Positions 41,057 through 50,006 of a DNA stretch of 64,000 nt are shown here, piece by piece. Where the stretch lies: contig NZ_BAFV01000001.1 of the NCBI RefSeq assembly GCF_000308515.1, positions 1 through 64,000 on the forward strand, in the 5' to 3' direction. The translations under genes and the position numbers were made by a program. Position 1 is the first letter of the stretch. Every line of letters starts with the position of its first letter. The stretch is from Nocardia carnea NBRC 14403. GTDB taxonomy: Bacteria; Actinomycetota; Actinomycetes; Mycobacteriales; Mycobacteriaceae. The notes beneath the pieces were generated by a model. That model made no database searches, was not told the origin of the DNA, and saw only the letters and a list, made by a program, of their open reading frames with translations.

Positions 41057-41910
41057 CCGCGGTGGCAACGGCCGGCGTTCCGGCGGAATCCCTCGGTGTG
41101 GGTGAGCGGCTGTCCATGGTGGTCAGCGACAGCCTGACCGTCACGAAGCGCAATGTGATCAAGATAAAGCGAGTACCCGATGTGCTGATCTTCAGCACGC
41201 TCTCGCCGATCATGTTCGTACTGTTGTTCGCCTATATCTTCGGTACCGCGATCCAGGTCCCGGGCCTCGAGGGCGGCTATCGGGAATTCCTCATCGCGGG
41301 CATTTTCGTGCAGACCGTCGTATTCGGATCCACGTTCACCGGCCTGAGCCTCGCCGAGGATATGCAGAAAGGCATCATCGACCGGTTCCGCTCACTACCG
41401 ATGGCTCCGTCGTCGGTGCTGATCGGCCGCACCGTCAGCGATGTGGTGATCAATGTGGTGAGCCTGGTGGTCATGTCGCTGACCGGCCTGGTGGTCGGCT
41501 GGCGCATCCGCGGTTCGCTACTGGACGCGGTATTGGCCTATGCGCTCCTGCTGCTTTTCGCGTACGCGATCTCGTGGATCATGGCCGTGGTGGGCCTGCT
41601 GGTGCACACGCCCGAGGTGTTCAACAACGCGAGTTTCATGGTGATCTTCCCGCTCACCTTCCTCGCCAACACCTTCGTACCGTTGCAGGATCTGCCGACA
41701 CCGCTGCGCATCTTTGCCGAATGGAACCCGGTATCGGCGCTGGCCCAGGCGACCCGCGACCTGTTCGGCAACTCCTCGCCGGTGGTCGACGAATCGAACG
41801 CGTGGTCGCTGCAGCATCCGGTGGCGACGACCCTGATCTGGGTCGTGATCATCCTGGCGGTTTTCGTCCCGCTGGCGCTGCGGCAGTACCGCAAGACCGT
41901 CAGCCGCTGA
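41053..41910 (+). CDS. DrrB-like ABC-2 permease
   Basis: 285 residues with six predicted helices and the ABC-2 signature region (FGSTFTGLSLAEDMQKGIID, RFRSLPMAPSSVLIGRTVSD). It pairs with the upstream ATPase in an ATGA overlap. Typical of drug, glycolipid or polyketide exporters; cargo unknown. No biosynthetic gene cluster is visible next to it. Confidence 0.93.
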   Translation: MTAVATAGVPAESLGVGERLSMVVSDSLTVTKRNVIKIKRVPDVLIFSTLSPIMFVLLFAYIFGTAIQVPGLEGGYREFLIAGIFVQTVVFGSTFTGLSLAEDMQKGIIDRFRSLPMAPSSVLIGRTVSDVVINVVSLVVMSLTGLVVGWRIRGSLLDAVLAYALLLLFAYAISWIMAVVGLLVHTPEVFNNASFMVIFPLTFLANTFVPLQDLPTPLRIFAEWNPVSALAQATRDLFGNSSPVVDESNAWSLQHPVATTLIWVVIILAVFVPLALRQYRKTVSR

Positions 41911-41920
41911 CGGCGCGAGG

Positions 41921-42133
41921 TCAGCTCTCCGGAGTCGCGGCGGCGCCGTTCGTGCCGGCTACTGCGGCACCGGTACGCGTCTGGCCGATTCGCGGCGGAG
42001 CGGGAGCCGGCTCGGGCGGCTGGGGGCGTTTACTGCGCACCAGCCAAGCGGTACCGCCTGCCGCGGCTACCGCGGCGGCGGCGAGCAGCCGATAGCGCGA
42101 ACGACCGGACGGACGCAGTGGGTTCGAGCTCAT
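41921..42133 (-). CDS. Small single-pass membrane protein
   Basis: 70 residues: a basic N-terminus (RPSGRSRYR), one helix ([17 protein letters not shown]) and a Pro/Ala-rich tail. Not recognised. It occupies the place where mycobacteria have cwsA (Rv0008c), but the sequence gives no support for that identity. It converges with the permease gene. Confidence 0.55.
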   Translation of the reverse strand: MSSNPLRPSGRSRYRLLAAAAVAAAGGTAWLVRSKRPQPPEPAPAPPRIGQTRTGAAVAGTNGAAATPES

Positions 42134-42327
42134 GGCTCAACTCTGGCACAGCCGCGTCTTCTGCGCAGACCGGCAGGTCAACAGGCTGCCCGGCCTCGGC
42201 GTGGAACCCGGCGGCAGACACCGGACAAATGCGGCACATGGCACGATGGGTTGGTGAGCGCGACACGTCGTACCGGGCCGGAAGCACTCGGCCGGACCAT
42301 TCAGCCGTCCCCGAACCGGGATTTCCG

Positions 42328-43206
42328 GTGAACCCGCAGCCGTCCTCGCCGCCGGCCCAGGTATGCGTACGGCATACCGACCGTCCCACCGGCCTGTCCT
42401 GTACCCGCTGCGGCCGCCCGGCGTGCCCGGAGTGCCTGCGTCCGGCATCGGTCGGTCAGCACTGTGTCGACTGTGTCCGGTCCGATCAGCGCAGTACCCG
42501 CCAGGTGCGCACCGCGTCGGGGGCGGTGGCCTCGCGCTCGGCCACGCCGTTCGTCACCTATGCGCTGATCGCCCTCAACGTCGTGGTGTACGCGATCACC
42601 GCGGCGCAGTCGCGCAGCCTGATGGCCAATGAGCAGGGCTCGGCCCTGTTCATCGACTGGGTCATGTATCCACCGGCGGTCGCTGCCGGGGAATGGTGGC
42701 GGGTGCTGGGCTCGGGCTTCCTGCACTACGGCCTGATCCACCTGCTGTTGAACATGTTCGCGCTCTATATCGTCGGACGGGATATCGAACTGGTCCTCGG
42801 CCGGGCGCGCTACCTCGCGGTTTACCTGATTTCGTTGCTGGGCGGTTCGGCCGCGGTGATGCTGCTGGCGCAGGACAACCTGACTGCCGGCGCATCCGGG
42901 GCCGTATACGGCCTGTTCGGAGCCATTACCGTAATACTCATCCGGCTGCGGCAGAATCCGAACAGCATGCTGATCCTGATCGGGATCAATGTGTTCATCA
43001 GCTTCTCGCTGCCCGGTATCTCGCTGTGGGGTCATCTCGGTGGGCTGGCCGCGGGCACACTCGCCACGCTCGGCGTGATGTTCCTACCGGCGTGGCTGCG
43101 GGCTCGAACTCCGGAACAGGCCCGGACGATCGGCGTGATCTCGCTGGTGGTTTTGGCGTTGGCCGCCTTCGCGGTGGTCATGGCCGCGGCGATGTCCTTG
43201 CGCTGA
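42328..43206 (+). CDS. Rhomboid family intramembrane serine protease with N-terminal zinc-binding B-box
   Basis: 292 residues. The N-terminus has a B-box-like set of Cys and His (CVRHTDRPTGLSCTRCGRPA then CPECLRPASVGQHCVDC). Six helices follow, with the catalytic serine in GASGAVYGLFG, the His partner in HLGGLAAG, and the EWWRVLGSGFLHYG region. GTG 42328 is chosen because it starts at the conserved part; in-frame upstream codons back to 42,118 are not family-like. It sits where M. tuberculosis has ppiA (Rv0009), which is missing here. Confidence 0.9.
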   Translation: MNPQPSSPPAQVCVRHTDRPTGLSCTRCGRPACPECLRPASVGQHCVDCVRSDQRSTRQVRTASGAVASRSATPFVTYALIALNVVVYAITAAQSRSLMANEQGSALFIDWVMYPPAVAAGEWWRVLGSGFLHYGLIHLLLNMFALYIVGRDIELVLGRARYLAVYLISLLGGSAAVMLLAQDNLTAGASGAVYGLFGAITVILIRLRQNPNSMLILIGINVFISFSLPGISLWGHLGGLAAGTLATLGVMFLPAWLRARTPEQARTIGVISLVVLALAAFAVVMAAAMSLR

Positions 43207-43258
43207 GAGCGTCCCTGGCGCGGGGAGCAGGCGGCTACTCGCCGGCGGCCGACCCCGA

Positions 43259-43274
43259 TGTTTTACGTGAAACA
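43259..43274. promoter_or_regulatory. parS-like site 6, distant from parAB
   Basis: TGTTTTACGTGAAACA matches the parS consensus at 15 of 16 positions (C to T in the left arm). It lies in the convergent spacer between the rhomboid and PH-domain genes, on the far side of oriC, so no coding constraint explains it. Confidence 0.8.
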
Positions 43275-43310
43275 TCTACCGGGATGGAGACCCGCAGCGC
43301 GGCAGTGAGT

Positions 43311-43772
43311 TCAGCGGGCCGATTCGCCGCGCAGGCGCATTTCCGATCGCAGTGTTTCGTAGACGTCTTCGGGGCTGGTACCCAGATCCCACCGGCCGAA
43401 GATCAGCAATCGCTCGGTGCCCAGGTGGTCGACATCGATCTCGAGCATGGGCGATTTGCGGCCGAGGCGGCGGTACCCGACGATCCGTGCCCGCATTATC
43501 TGCTCCCGGGTGTATTCGGTGGCGCCGGTGAGACCGCGCAGAACCAGCCGTGGCTGCTCACCCGGGAGAACCGACAACCGTGGTCGTTGCCGGACACCCA
43601 GTGCGGCCATGGCCAGGAGCGCCAGGGCGGCAACACCGAGCAGGAATTTACCGGGCACCTCGGCGGTCAGTAGCGCCGCGACTGCGAGAACCACACCCCC
43701 GATGGCGACCGCGATCAGCGCGGGCAGCGGGGTCGACCAGGCCAGGCGTGGTTGTGTGCTCTCGGGCTGCAC
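43311..43772 (-). CDS. PH-domain membrane protein (Rv0010c type)
   Basis: 153 residues with two N-terminal helices (near residues 15-35 and 42-60) and a C-terminal PH-like domain (YTREQIMRARIVGYRRLG then LLIFGRWDLGTSPEDVYETL). Position next to crgA matches Rv0010c. Function unknown. Two DnaA boxes and an inverted repeat lie just before its start. Confidence 0.85.
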   Translation of the reverse strand: MQPESTQPRLAWSTPLPALIAVAIGGVVLAVAALLTAEVPGKFLLGVAALALLAMAALGVRQRPRLSVLPGEQPRLVLRGLTGATEYTREQIMRARIVGYRRLGRKSPMLEIDVDHLGTERLLIFGRWDLGTSPEDVYETLRSEMRLRGESAR

Positions 43773-43799
43773 GCGGTTTTCCCCAATCCGTCTCGAGAG

Positions 43800-43847
43800 T
43801 TATCCACAGGTCTATCCACAGGTGTGCATTAATTACACCCGTGTAAT
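43800..43847. promoter_or_regulatory. DnaA boxes and inverted repeat upstream of the PH-domain gene
   Basis: TTATCCACA at 43,800-43,808, CTATCCACA at 43,812-43,820, and the perfect inverted repeat ATTACAC-CC-GTGTAAT at 43,832-43,847, all within the 82-base crgA/PH-gene spacer. Which protein binds the repeat is unknown. Confidence 0.7.
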
Positions 43848-43854
43848 CCCCTGG

Positions 43855-44121
43855 TCAGCGCCACCGCATGGTCATGATGAGCCCGATCACCATCAGCCCG
43901 AATCCGATGAGGAAGTTCCAGGCATTGAGATCACTCATCCAGCTGATCTGATCAGCCGCCAGGTAGTAGACCAGCAGCCAGATCAGCCCGGCCAGCATGA
44001 AGCCGAGCATGATGGTGACGTACCAGACAGGCGATGGCCCCACCGCCTTCACCTTCACCGGAGTGCGGCTGGCGGGGTTGATCGTGTAGTCGGTCTTCTT
44101 GCGGACCTTCGACTTGGGCAT
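43855..44121 (-). CDS. crgA: Cell division protein CrgA
   Basis: 88-residue membrane protein with two helices, the basic N-terminus [20 protein letters not shown], and the family end [20 protein letters not shown]. In mycobacteria it binds FtsZ, FtsQ, PBPs and Wag31 and stabilises the divisome; in Streptomyces it delays septation. The ATG 44121 (behind GAGGACATC) is the conserved start. Confidence 0.94.
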   Translation of the reverse strand: MPKSKVRKKTDYTINPASRTPVKVKAVGPSPVWYVTIMLGFMLAGLIWLLVYYLAADQISWMSDLNAWNFLIGFGLMVIGLIMTMRWR

Positions 44122-44224
44122 GATGTCCTCGTGTTCAGCGTGCAGGTCGTGTTCCAAGGCTATCCCACCAGGTGATCAGGGGGGATGTCCCCGTATCCGG
44201 TGATCGGCCACGTAGTCTTTGTGC

Positions 44225-44869
44225 ATGCGAGTTCTGGTCGTCGACAACTACGACAGCTTCGTGTTCAACCTGGTCCAGTACCTGGGTCAGCTCGGCGTCG
44301 AGGCGGTCGTCTGGCGCAACGACGATCCGGAACTCGCCGATACCGATGCTGTTGCCCGGGATTTCGACGGGATCCTCATCAGCCCCGGCCCCGGTACTCC
44401 GGATCGTGCGGGCAAGAGCATGGATATCGTGCGCTCCTGCGCCGAACAGGCCACCCCGCTCCTCGGCGTCTGCCTCGGCCATCAGGCCATCGGCGCGGCG
44501 TTCGGGGCCACCGTGACCCGGGCCCCCGAACTGCTGCACGGTAAGACGAGTTCGGTGTTCCATATCGGGTCGGGCGTCCTGGCGGGCTTGCCCGACCCGT
44601 TCACCGCCACCCGATACCATTCGCTGACCGTCGTCGAGAGCACGCTGCCGGCCGGTTTCGATGTGATCGGACGTACCGAGAGCGGCATCGTCATGGCGCT
44701 GCGCCATCACGAACTGCCCATTCACGGTGTGCAGTTCCATCCGGAATCGGTGCTGACCCAGGGCGGGCACCGGATGCTCGCGAACTGGCTGGAAATCTGT
44801 GGTGAGCGGCCTGCCGAGGGCCTTGTGGAGATGCTCGAGGCGGAAGTCGCGGGGCTTTCGATCCACTGA
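44225..44869 (+). CDS. pabA: Aminodeoxychorismate/anthranilate synthase, glutamine amidotransferase subunit
   Basis: 214-residue class I amidotransferase. The nucleophile is in GVCLGHQAIG, the oxyanion strand is ISPGPGTPDRAG, and the His-Glu pair is FHPESVLTQGG. It supplies ammonia for p-aminobenzoate (folate) and/or anthranilate (tryptophan). The trpG/pabA question cannot be settled from the sequence; the location between crgA and pknB is that of Rv0013. ATG 44225 gives the usual MRVLVVDNYDSFVFNLVQ. Confidence 0.93.
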   Translation: MRVLVVDNYDSFVFNLVQYLGQLGVEAVVWRNDDPELADTDAVARDFDGILISPGPGTPDRAGKSMDIVRSCAEQATPLLGVCLGHQAIGAAFGATVTRAPELLHGKTSSVFHIGSGVLAGLPDPFTATRYHSLTVVESTLPAGFDVIGRTESGIVMALRHHELPIHGVQFHPESVLTQGGHRMLANWLEICGERPAEGLVEMLEAEVAGLSIH

Positions 44870-45026
44870 GACGGCCTCACGGGGTGGCACTGAGCCTTTG
44901 CCGGCACTTCCACGAGCCCGGGCCGTCCGCGCGAACTCGTCCGGCCGAGGCTCGGACGCCGAGCGGTCCGAGGGTGCGGGGGCCCGAAACAATGTGCACC
45001 GGTGCCCGACGGAACCACTTCCGGAC

Positions 45027-45068
45027 CACATAGGCCCCTCACCAGCACTGTGGTGAGGGGCCTATGTG
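45027..45068. terminator. Bidirectional terminator between pabA and pknB
   Basis: An 18-base perfect stem (CACATAGGCCCCTCACCA at 45,027-45,044 with 45,051-45,068) around a six-base loop, placed between two convergent genes. Confidence 0.85.
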
Positions 45069-45092
45069 ACGGCTGTCCCGGATCTCGCGGGG

Positions 45093-46997
45093 TCAGGGCG
45101 GGCCGAGCGGTAGGACGCCGGTGTTGACCGTGACCGTCGTCGACGAGGGCACGGTGGTACCGGCCGACGGCTGCTGGCTGAGCACCTTGCCCGCCTGATC
45201 GGAGTTCAGGGTGATCTGGGTGATCTGACGGACCTGGTTGACGCTGCCCTGCCAGCCGCTGTCGCGCAGCGTATCCACGACCTCACCCGGGGCGAGGCCG
45301 ACGAGGTTCGGCATGGAGATCCGATCGCTCTGCGCGACCTGCACGGTGATCGTCGACCCCTTGTCGGCGTTCGAACCGCCGGAGGGGCTGGTGGAGAGCA
45401 CCTCGCCCCGGGGCCGCGCGGATTGCACCTCGCGGATCTCGATCTTGAACCCGGCACCTTCCAGATTCGGCTGGGCACGGTCGATCAGCTGACCGACGAC
45501 ATCCGGCACGAACACCTGCTCCGGACCGGACCCCAGGGTCAGCGTGACCTGACTGCCTGCATCCAGTTCGAATCCCGGGGACGGATCCTGGGCGATGACC
45601 TTGTCCTTGTCCTCGGGACTGGACGCACCGCGCTTGATATCAGGATGGACCTGCAGCCCGGCATTGGTGAGCTCTTGCGCGGCGTCCTGCTGGCTCAGCC
45701 CGACGACGCGCGGGATAGGCACCTGCTGTGGGCCGGTGGAAACCTGCATGGTGATCGTGCTGCCCTCGTCTGCCCGCGATCCGCCGAGTGGCTGGGTCGC
45801 GATGACGTTGCCGGCGCCGATCCGGCCGTCGGGCTTCTCCTGGATGGCGACATCGAAGCCGAGCGAATCCAGTTTCTGCTCCGCCTCGCCGGCCGAGAGA
45901 TTCGACAGATCGGGTACCGCGACCTGATCGGGCCGGCTACCCGGACCGAGCAGCATCCAGAACAGGCCGAAGGCGACGGCCACCGCGGCCACGACACCGG
46001 CGGCAATATATGCCCGGCGGCGATTCCCACCGGCTCCGGCGCCGTAGTCGTCGATATCGTCGTCGTCCCGGCGGTGATAGCCGCGCGCCGACGGTTCCGT
46101 CGGCCCCAACATGGTGGTGCGGTCCTCGTCGGTCATCACCATCGGCGCGCCGGGCTTCTGGCCGCCCAGCACGCGGATCAGATCGGCGCGCATCTCGGCC
46201 GCGCTCTGATAACGGTTCGCCGGGTTCTTGGCCATGGCCTCGAGCACGATCGAATCCAGCTCCCGCGGAACACCGTCGTGGACGAGCGAAGGCAGCCGTG
46301 GATCCTCGCGAACATGCTGGTAGGCGACCGCGACCGGGGAATCACCGGTGAACGGCGGTTCCCCGGTGAGGATTTCGAACAGTACGCAACCGACCGAGTA
46401 GACATCCGATCGCGCGTCCACGGTTTCGCCGCGTGCCTGCTCAGGCGACAGATACTGGGCGGTGCCGATCACCGCTGCGGTCGCGGTCATCGGGTTGGCG
46501 GCGTCGGCGATCGCCCGGGCGATACCGAAATCCATCACCTTCACCGCGCCTGCGCGGTTGATCATGATGTTGGCGGGCTTCATATCCCGGTGCACGATCC
46601 CGGCCTGATGGCTGAATTCGAGTGCCGCGCACACATCGGCGATGACTTCCATCGCCCGGCGCGGCGGCAGGGGCCCCTCGTTGCGCACGATATCGCGCAA
46701 CGTATCGCCGTCGACGTACTCCATCACGATGAACGGCAGCGGTCCGCCGTCCACCTCGGCCTCACCGGTGTCGTACACCGCCACGATCGCGGGATGGTTC
46801 AGAGCCGCCGCGTTCTGGGCTTCGCGTTTGAAACGCAGGTAGAAGGTGGGATCGCGTGCCAGATCGGCCCGCAGTACCTTGATCGCGACATCGCGGTTGA
46901 GCCGCAGATCGCGTGCCCGGTGGACTTCCGACATCCCACCGAATCCGATGATCTCGCCCAGCTCGTAACGAGAGGAGAGATTCTTCGGGGTCGTCAT
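45093..46997 (-). CDS. pknB: Ser/Thr protein kinase PknB with four PASTA domains
   Basis: 634 residues. The kinase domain has [21 protein letters not shown] and DFGIARA; a juxtamembrane part and one helix ([20 protein letters not shown]) lead to four extracellular PASTA repeats from about residue 355 to the end. PASTA domains sense muropeptides or lipid II. In mycobacteria it phosphorylates CwlM, MurJ's pseudokinase domain, FhaA and others, and is reversed by PstP. The start overlaps the pknA stop (ATGA). Downstream is the strong terminator. Confidence 0.97.
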   Translation of the reverse strand: MTTPKNLSSRYELGEIIGFGGMSEVHRARDLRLNRDVAIKVLRADLARDPTFYLRFKREAQNAAALNHPAIVAVYDTGEAEVDGGPLPFIVMEYVDGDTLRDIVRNEGPLPPRRAMEVIADVCAALEFSHQAGIVHRDMKPANIMINRAGAVKVMDFGIARAIADAANPMTATAAVIGTAQYLSPEQARGETVDARSDVYSVGCVLFEILTGEPPFTGDSPVAVAYQHVREDPRLPSLVHDGVPRELDSIVLEAMAKNPANRYQSAAEMRADLIRVLGGQKPGAPMVMTDEDRTTMLGPTEPSARGYHRRDDDDIDDYGAGAGGNRRRAYIAAGVVAAVAVAFGLFWMLLGPGSRPDQVAVPDLSNLSAGEAEQKLDSLGFDVAIQEKPDGRIGAGNVIATQPLGGSRADEGSTITMQVSTGPQQVPIPRVVGLSQQDAAQELTNAGLQVHPDIKRGASSPEDKDKVIAQDPSPGFELDAGSQVTLTLGSGPEQVFVPDVVGQLIDRAQPNLEGAGFKIEIREVQSARPRGEVLSTSPSGGSNADKGSTITVQVAQSDRISMPNLVGLAPGEVVDTLRDSGWQGSVNQVRQITQITLNSDQAGKVLSQQPSAGTTVPSSTTVTVNTGVLPLGPP

Positions 46998-48502
46998 GGC
47001 TGTCCTTGATGGTGGCTCGGCACGTCGGGAGAGCTGTCGTCGTCACGGGAGCTGTTGCCGATCCCCGGCAGATCGATTTCCGGTACCGGGAAACGCGGCG
47101 TGGTGGTGGTGTCGGTTTCCTCGCTGCCCGTCGATTCCGTGGTGGTCGGCGGCGCAGTGGTGGTCTCGGTGGTGGTGGTCGGCGGTTGGGTCGTTGTGGT
47201 GGTCGGCGCGGGCGACTCGGTGGTGGTGGTCGCCGGCGGCCGGGTGGTCGTGTATTCCTGCGTGGGTGTCCAGACGGGTGGTTCGGTCACCTCGTAGGTG
47301 GTGGTGATCGGGGGCGGCGCCGGCCGTGTGGTCGGCGCTGTGGAGGAGGTCTCGCCGGGCGTGCCCGCCGGATTGGTATCACCGCCGAAGAGCAGCCACA
47401 GCACGGCCCCGCCGAGCACCAGCGCACCGATACCCAGCGCGATCATCCATTTCTGGTTCTTTCCGAGACCGCCCCCACCGGTACCGTCGCGGTAATCGCC
47501 CGGGTCGACCTCGTGCGCGCCGTGGTGGTCCATGGCCGTCGCCGGCCCGGCCATGGCAGTGGCCGGAGTGGTGTAGCGGACGGTCGCCGGATCGTCGTAC
47601 GCCGGCGGCGGCGGCGCCGCGATAACACTGGTGGCACCGGCCGCGGCGAGATTACGAGGTGGCGGTGGGCGCCGGCCCGACCGCACCGCGGCGACCGCCT
47701 CGGCGAATTCGCCGCCGTCGGTGTAACGGTGGTTCGGATCCTTGGCCAGGGTGATCTCGACGAGTTCGCGCACATTCGGCGGGAGATCCGTCGGCATCGG
47801 CGGCGGTACGTCGCGCACATGTTTCATCGCGACGGTGAGTGCGCCGTCACCGGTGAACGGGCGCTGACCGGCCAGCGCCTCGTAGCCGACCACACCGAGC
47901 GAATACACGTCGCTGGCCGCCGTGGCATCCTCGCCGACCGCCTGTTCCGGCGCGATGTACTGGGCGGTGCCCATCACCATCCCGGTTTTGGTGACCGGCG
48001 AGGCGTCGACCGCCTTCGCGATACCGAAATCGGTGATCTTCACCTGTCCGGTAGGGGTGACCAGGATATTTCCCGGTTTCACATCGCGGTGCACCACACC
48101 GGCCCGGTGCGCGACCTGCAGGGCGCGACCGGTCTGCTCCAGCAGATCCAGCCCCTGCACGACCGACAAGCGGCCGAGCCGGTTCAGCACGGTGTTCAGC
48201 GGCTCGCCCTGCACCAGTTCCATCACCAGGTAGGCGGTTTCCCCGCCCTGCGGGTCGTAGGTTTCGCCGTAGTCGTAGATTCCCGCGATACCGGGATGGT
48301 TGAGCTGCGCGGTGGTCTTGGCCTCGGTACGGAACCGGTGCCGGAACGTGGGATCGGCGGAGAACTCCGATTTGAGTACCTTCACCGCCACCCGGCGATC
48401 GAGCCGGGTGTCCAGGGCTTCCCAGACCTGACCCATCCCACCGGTGGCGATCAGGCGCTGCAGCCGGTAGCGGTCCGCGATCAACGCGCCGTTTGTCAGC
48501 AT
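46994..48502 (-). CDS. pknA: Ser/Thr protein kinase PknA
   Basis: 502 residues. The kinase domain has [21 protein letters not shown] and DFGIAKA, followed by a Pro-rich segment, one helix near residue 370 ([20 protein letters not shown]) and an extracytoplasmic region made mostly of Thr and Pro ([20 protein letters not shown]), without PASTA domains. ATG 48502 ([15 protein letters not shown]) follows a G-rich site; in-frame codons upstream overlap pbpA. Regulates cell shape and division together with PknB. Confidence 0.95.
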   Translation of the reverse strand: MLTNGALIADRYRLQRLIATGGMGQVWEALDTRLDRRVAVKVLKSEFSADPTFRHRFRTEAKTTAQLNHPGIAGIYDYGETYDPQGGETAYLVMELVQGEPLNTVLNRLGRLSVVQGLDLLEQTGRALQVAHRAGVVHRDVKPGNILVTPTGQVKITDFGIAKAVDASPVTKTGMVMGTAQYIAPEQAVGEDATAASDVYSLGVVGYEALAGQRPFTGDGALTVAMKHVRDVPPPMPTDLPPNVRELVEITLAKDPNHRYTDGGEFAEAVAAVRSGRRPPPPRNLAAAGATSVIAAPPPPAYDDPATVRYTTPATAMAGPATAMDHHGAHEVDPGDYRDGTGGGGLGKNQKWMIALGIGALVLGGAVLWLLFGGDTNPAGTPGETSSTAPTTRPAPPPITTTYEVTEPPVWTPTQEYTTTRPPATTTTESPAPTTTTTQPPTTTTETTTAPPTTTESTGSEETDTTTTPRFPVPEIDLPGIGNSSRDDDSSPDVPSHHQGQP

Positions 48503-48539
48503 CGGGTTCCCCGCAGATTCACTCGCATATCCATCTCGT

Positions 48540-50006
48540 TCACCGACCTCGCAGACCCGCGTCCAGAACCGCCCGGGCAACCGGCGCGGCGACCGATCCA
48601 CCGGTTGCCGCCAGCGCGCGGTCGCCGCCGTTCTCCACGATGACCGCGATGGCGATCTTCGGGTTCTCGGCCGGCGCGAACGCTATGTACCAGGCGTGCG
48701 GTGGTGTATTGCGCGGATCGGAGCCGTGTTCGGCGGTACCGGTCTTGGACGCGATCCGATAGCCCGATCCGCCGCTACCCGCGGTGTTCTCCTCCGAGGC
48801 GACCATCAGATCGGTCAGGGTAGACGCTACATCGGCGCTCACGGCCTGCCCTACGGACACCGGTTCGGTGGTGGCCAGCTCGCTCAGGTCCGGGTTCTGC
48901 AACTGGTCGACCAGATACGGTTCCATCCGTACACCGCCGTTGGCCACGGTAGCCGCGATCACGGCATTGTCGAGGGGGGTGAGCGCCACATCACGCTGGC
49001 CGATGCTGCTCTGGGCGAGCGCCGCGTCGTCGGGGATGTTGCCGATGGTGCTCTCGGCGACCGGCATCGGGATACCGCGATGCGGGCCGATACCGAACGC
49101 GGCAGCCTCGTCTTCCAGCGCCGCTGTGCCGACATCGACCCCGAGTTCGACGAACGCGGTGTTGCAGGACCGGCGGAAGGCCTCGTGCAGAGTTGCGGTG
49201 GCACCGGACCCGCAGTTGGTGCCGTTGTAGTTCTCCAGGGTGGTGCTGGTGCCGGGCAGGGTGATGTTCGGTGCCGCAGTGAACTGGGACTGCGGGTCGG
49301 CCACGCCGTTGGACAGTGCGGCCGCGGTGACCACTACCTTGAAGGTGGAACCGGGCGGGTAGGTCTGCGAAATTGCCCGGTTGAGCATGGGCTGGTCCTC
49401 GTCGGCGCTCAGACTCTCCCAGGCCTGGGTGCCCTGGGCGCCGTCGTGCCCGGACAGCTGGTTCGGGTCGTAGCTGGGCGTGGACACCATGGTGAGGATT
49501 TTGCCCGTACTGGGTTCGATGGCCACGACGGAGCCGGTGTAGCCCTTGCTGGTGAGCTCGTTGTAGGCCACCTGCTGCATCATCGGGTCGATCGTGGTGA
49601 CGACATTGCCGCCGCGCGGGTCGCGCCCGGAGACCAGGTCGACCAGCCGGCTGCCGAACAACTGCGCATCCGAACCGTTGAGGACGGGATCCTCCGCGCG
49701 TTCGAGCCCGGTACTGCCGTACTGCATCGAATAAAAGCCGGTGACCGGGGCGAACGCGGCCGGGTCGGTGGGGTAGACGCGCAGGTACTTGTATCGGTCG
49801 TCGGTTTCGACGGAACTGGCAAGTACCGCACCATCCGCGGAGATCTGCCCGCGCTGGCGGGAGTATTCGTCGAGCAGGACCCGGGAGTTACGCGGATCTG
49901 CACGGTAGTCGTCGGCCTTGATCACCTGGATATAGGTGGCATTGAGCAGCAGGGCCACGATCATCGCCATGACCGCCATGGCCACTCGGCGTAGTGGTGT
50001 GTTCAT
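48540..50006 (-). CDS. pbpA: Penicillin-binding protein PbpA (class B transpeptidase)
   Basis: 488 residues. The N-terminal membrane anchor ([19 protein letters not shown]) precedes a dimerisation domain, then the transpeptidase domain with the active serine in PGSTFKV, SCN in RRSCNTAF, and the KTGTAEHG triad. It acts with RodA in elongation and septation. In M. tuberculosis it is linked to PknB. Overlaps rodA by four bases. Confidence 0.96.
   Translation of the reverse strand: MNTPLRRVAMAVMAMIVALLLNATYIQVIKADDYRADPRNSRVLLDEYSRQRGQISADGAVLASSVETDDRYKYLRVYPTDPAAFAPVTGFYSMQYGSTGLERAEDPVLNGSDAQLFGSRLVDLVSGRDPRGGNVVTTIDPMMQQVAYNELTSKGYTGSVVAIEPSTGKILTMVSTPSYDPNQLSGHDGAQGTQAWESLSADEDQPMLNRAISQTYPPGSTFKVVVTAAALSNGVADPQSQFTAAPNITLPGTSTTLENYNGTNCGSGATATLHEAFRRSCNTAFVELGVDVGTAALEDEAAAFGIGPHRGIPMPVAESTIGNIPDDAALAQSSIGQRDVALTPLDNAVIAATVANGGVRMEPYLVDQLQNPDLSELATTEPVSVGQAVSADVASTLTDLMVASEENTAGSGGSGYRIASKTGTAEHGSDPRNTPPHAWYIAFAPAENPKIAIAVIVENGGDRALAATGGSVAAPVARAVLDAGLRGR

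Noticed and set aside
41921-42133. Identity as CwsA (Rv0008c)
   Set aside because: Only the position fits. The protein is half the size and I see no shared motif, so no symbol is given.
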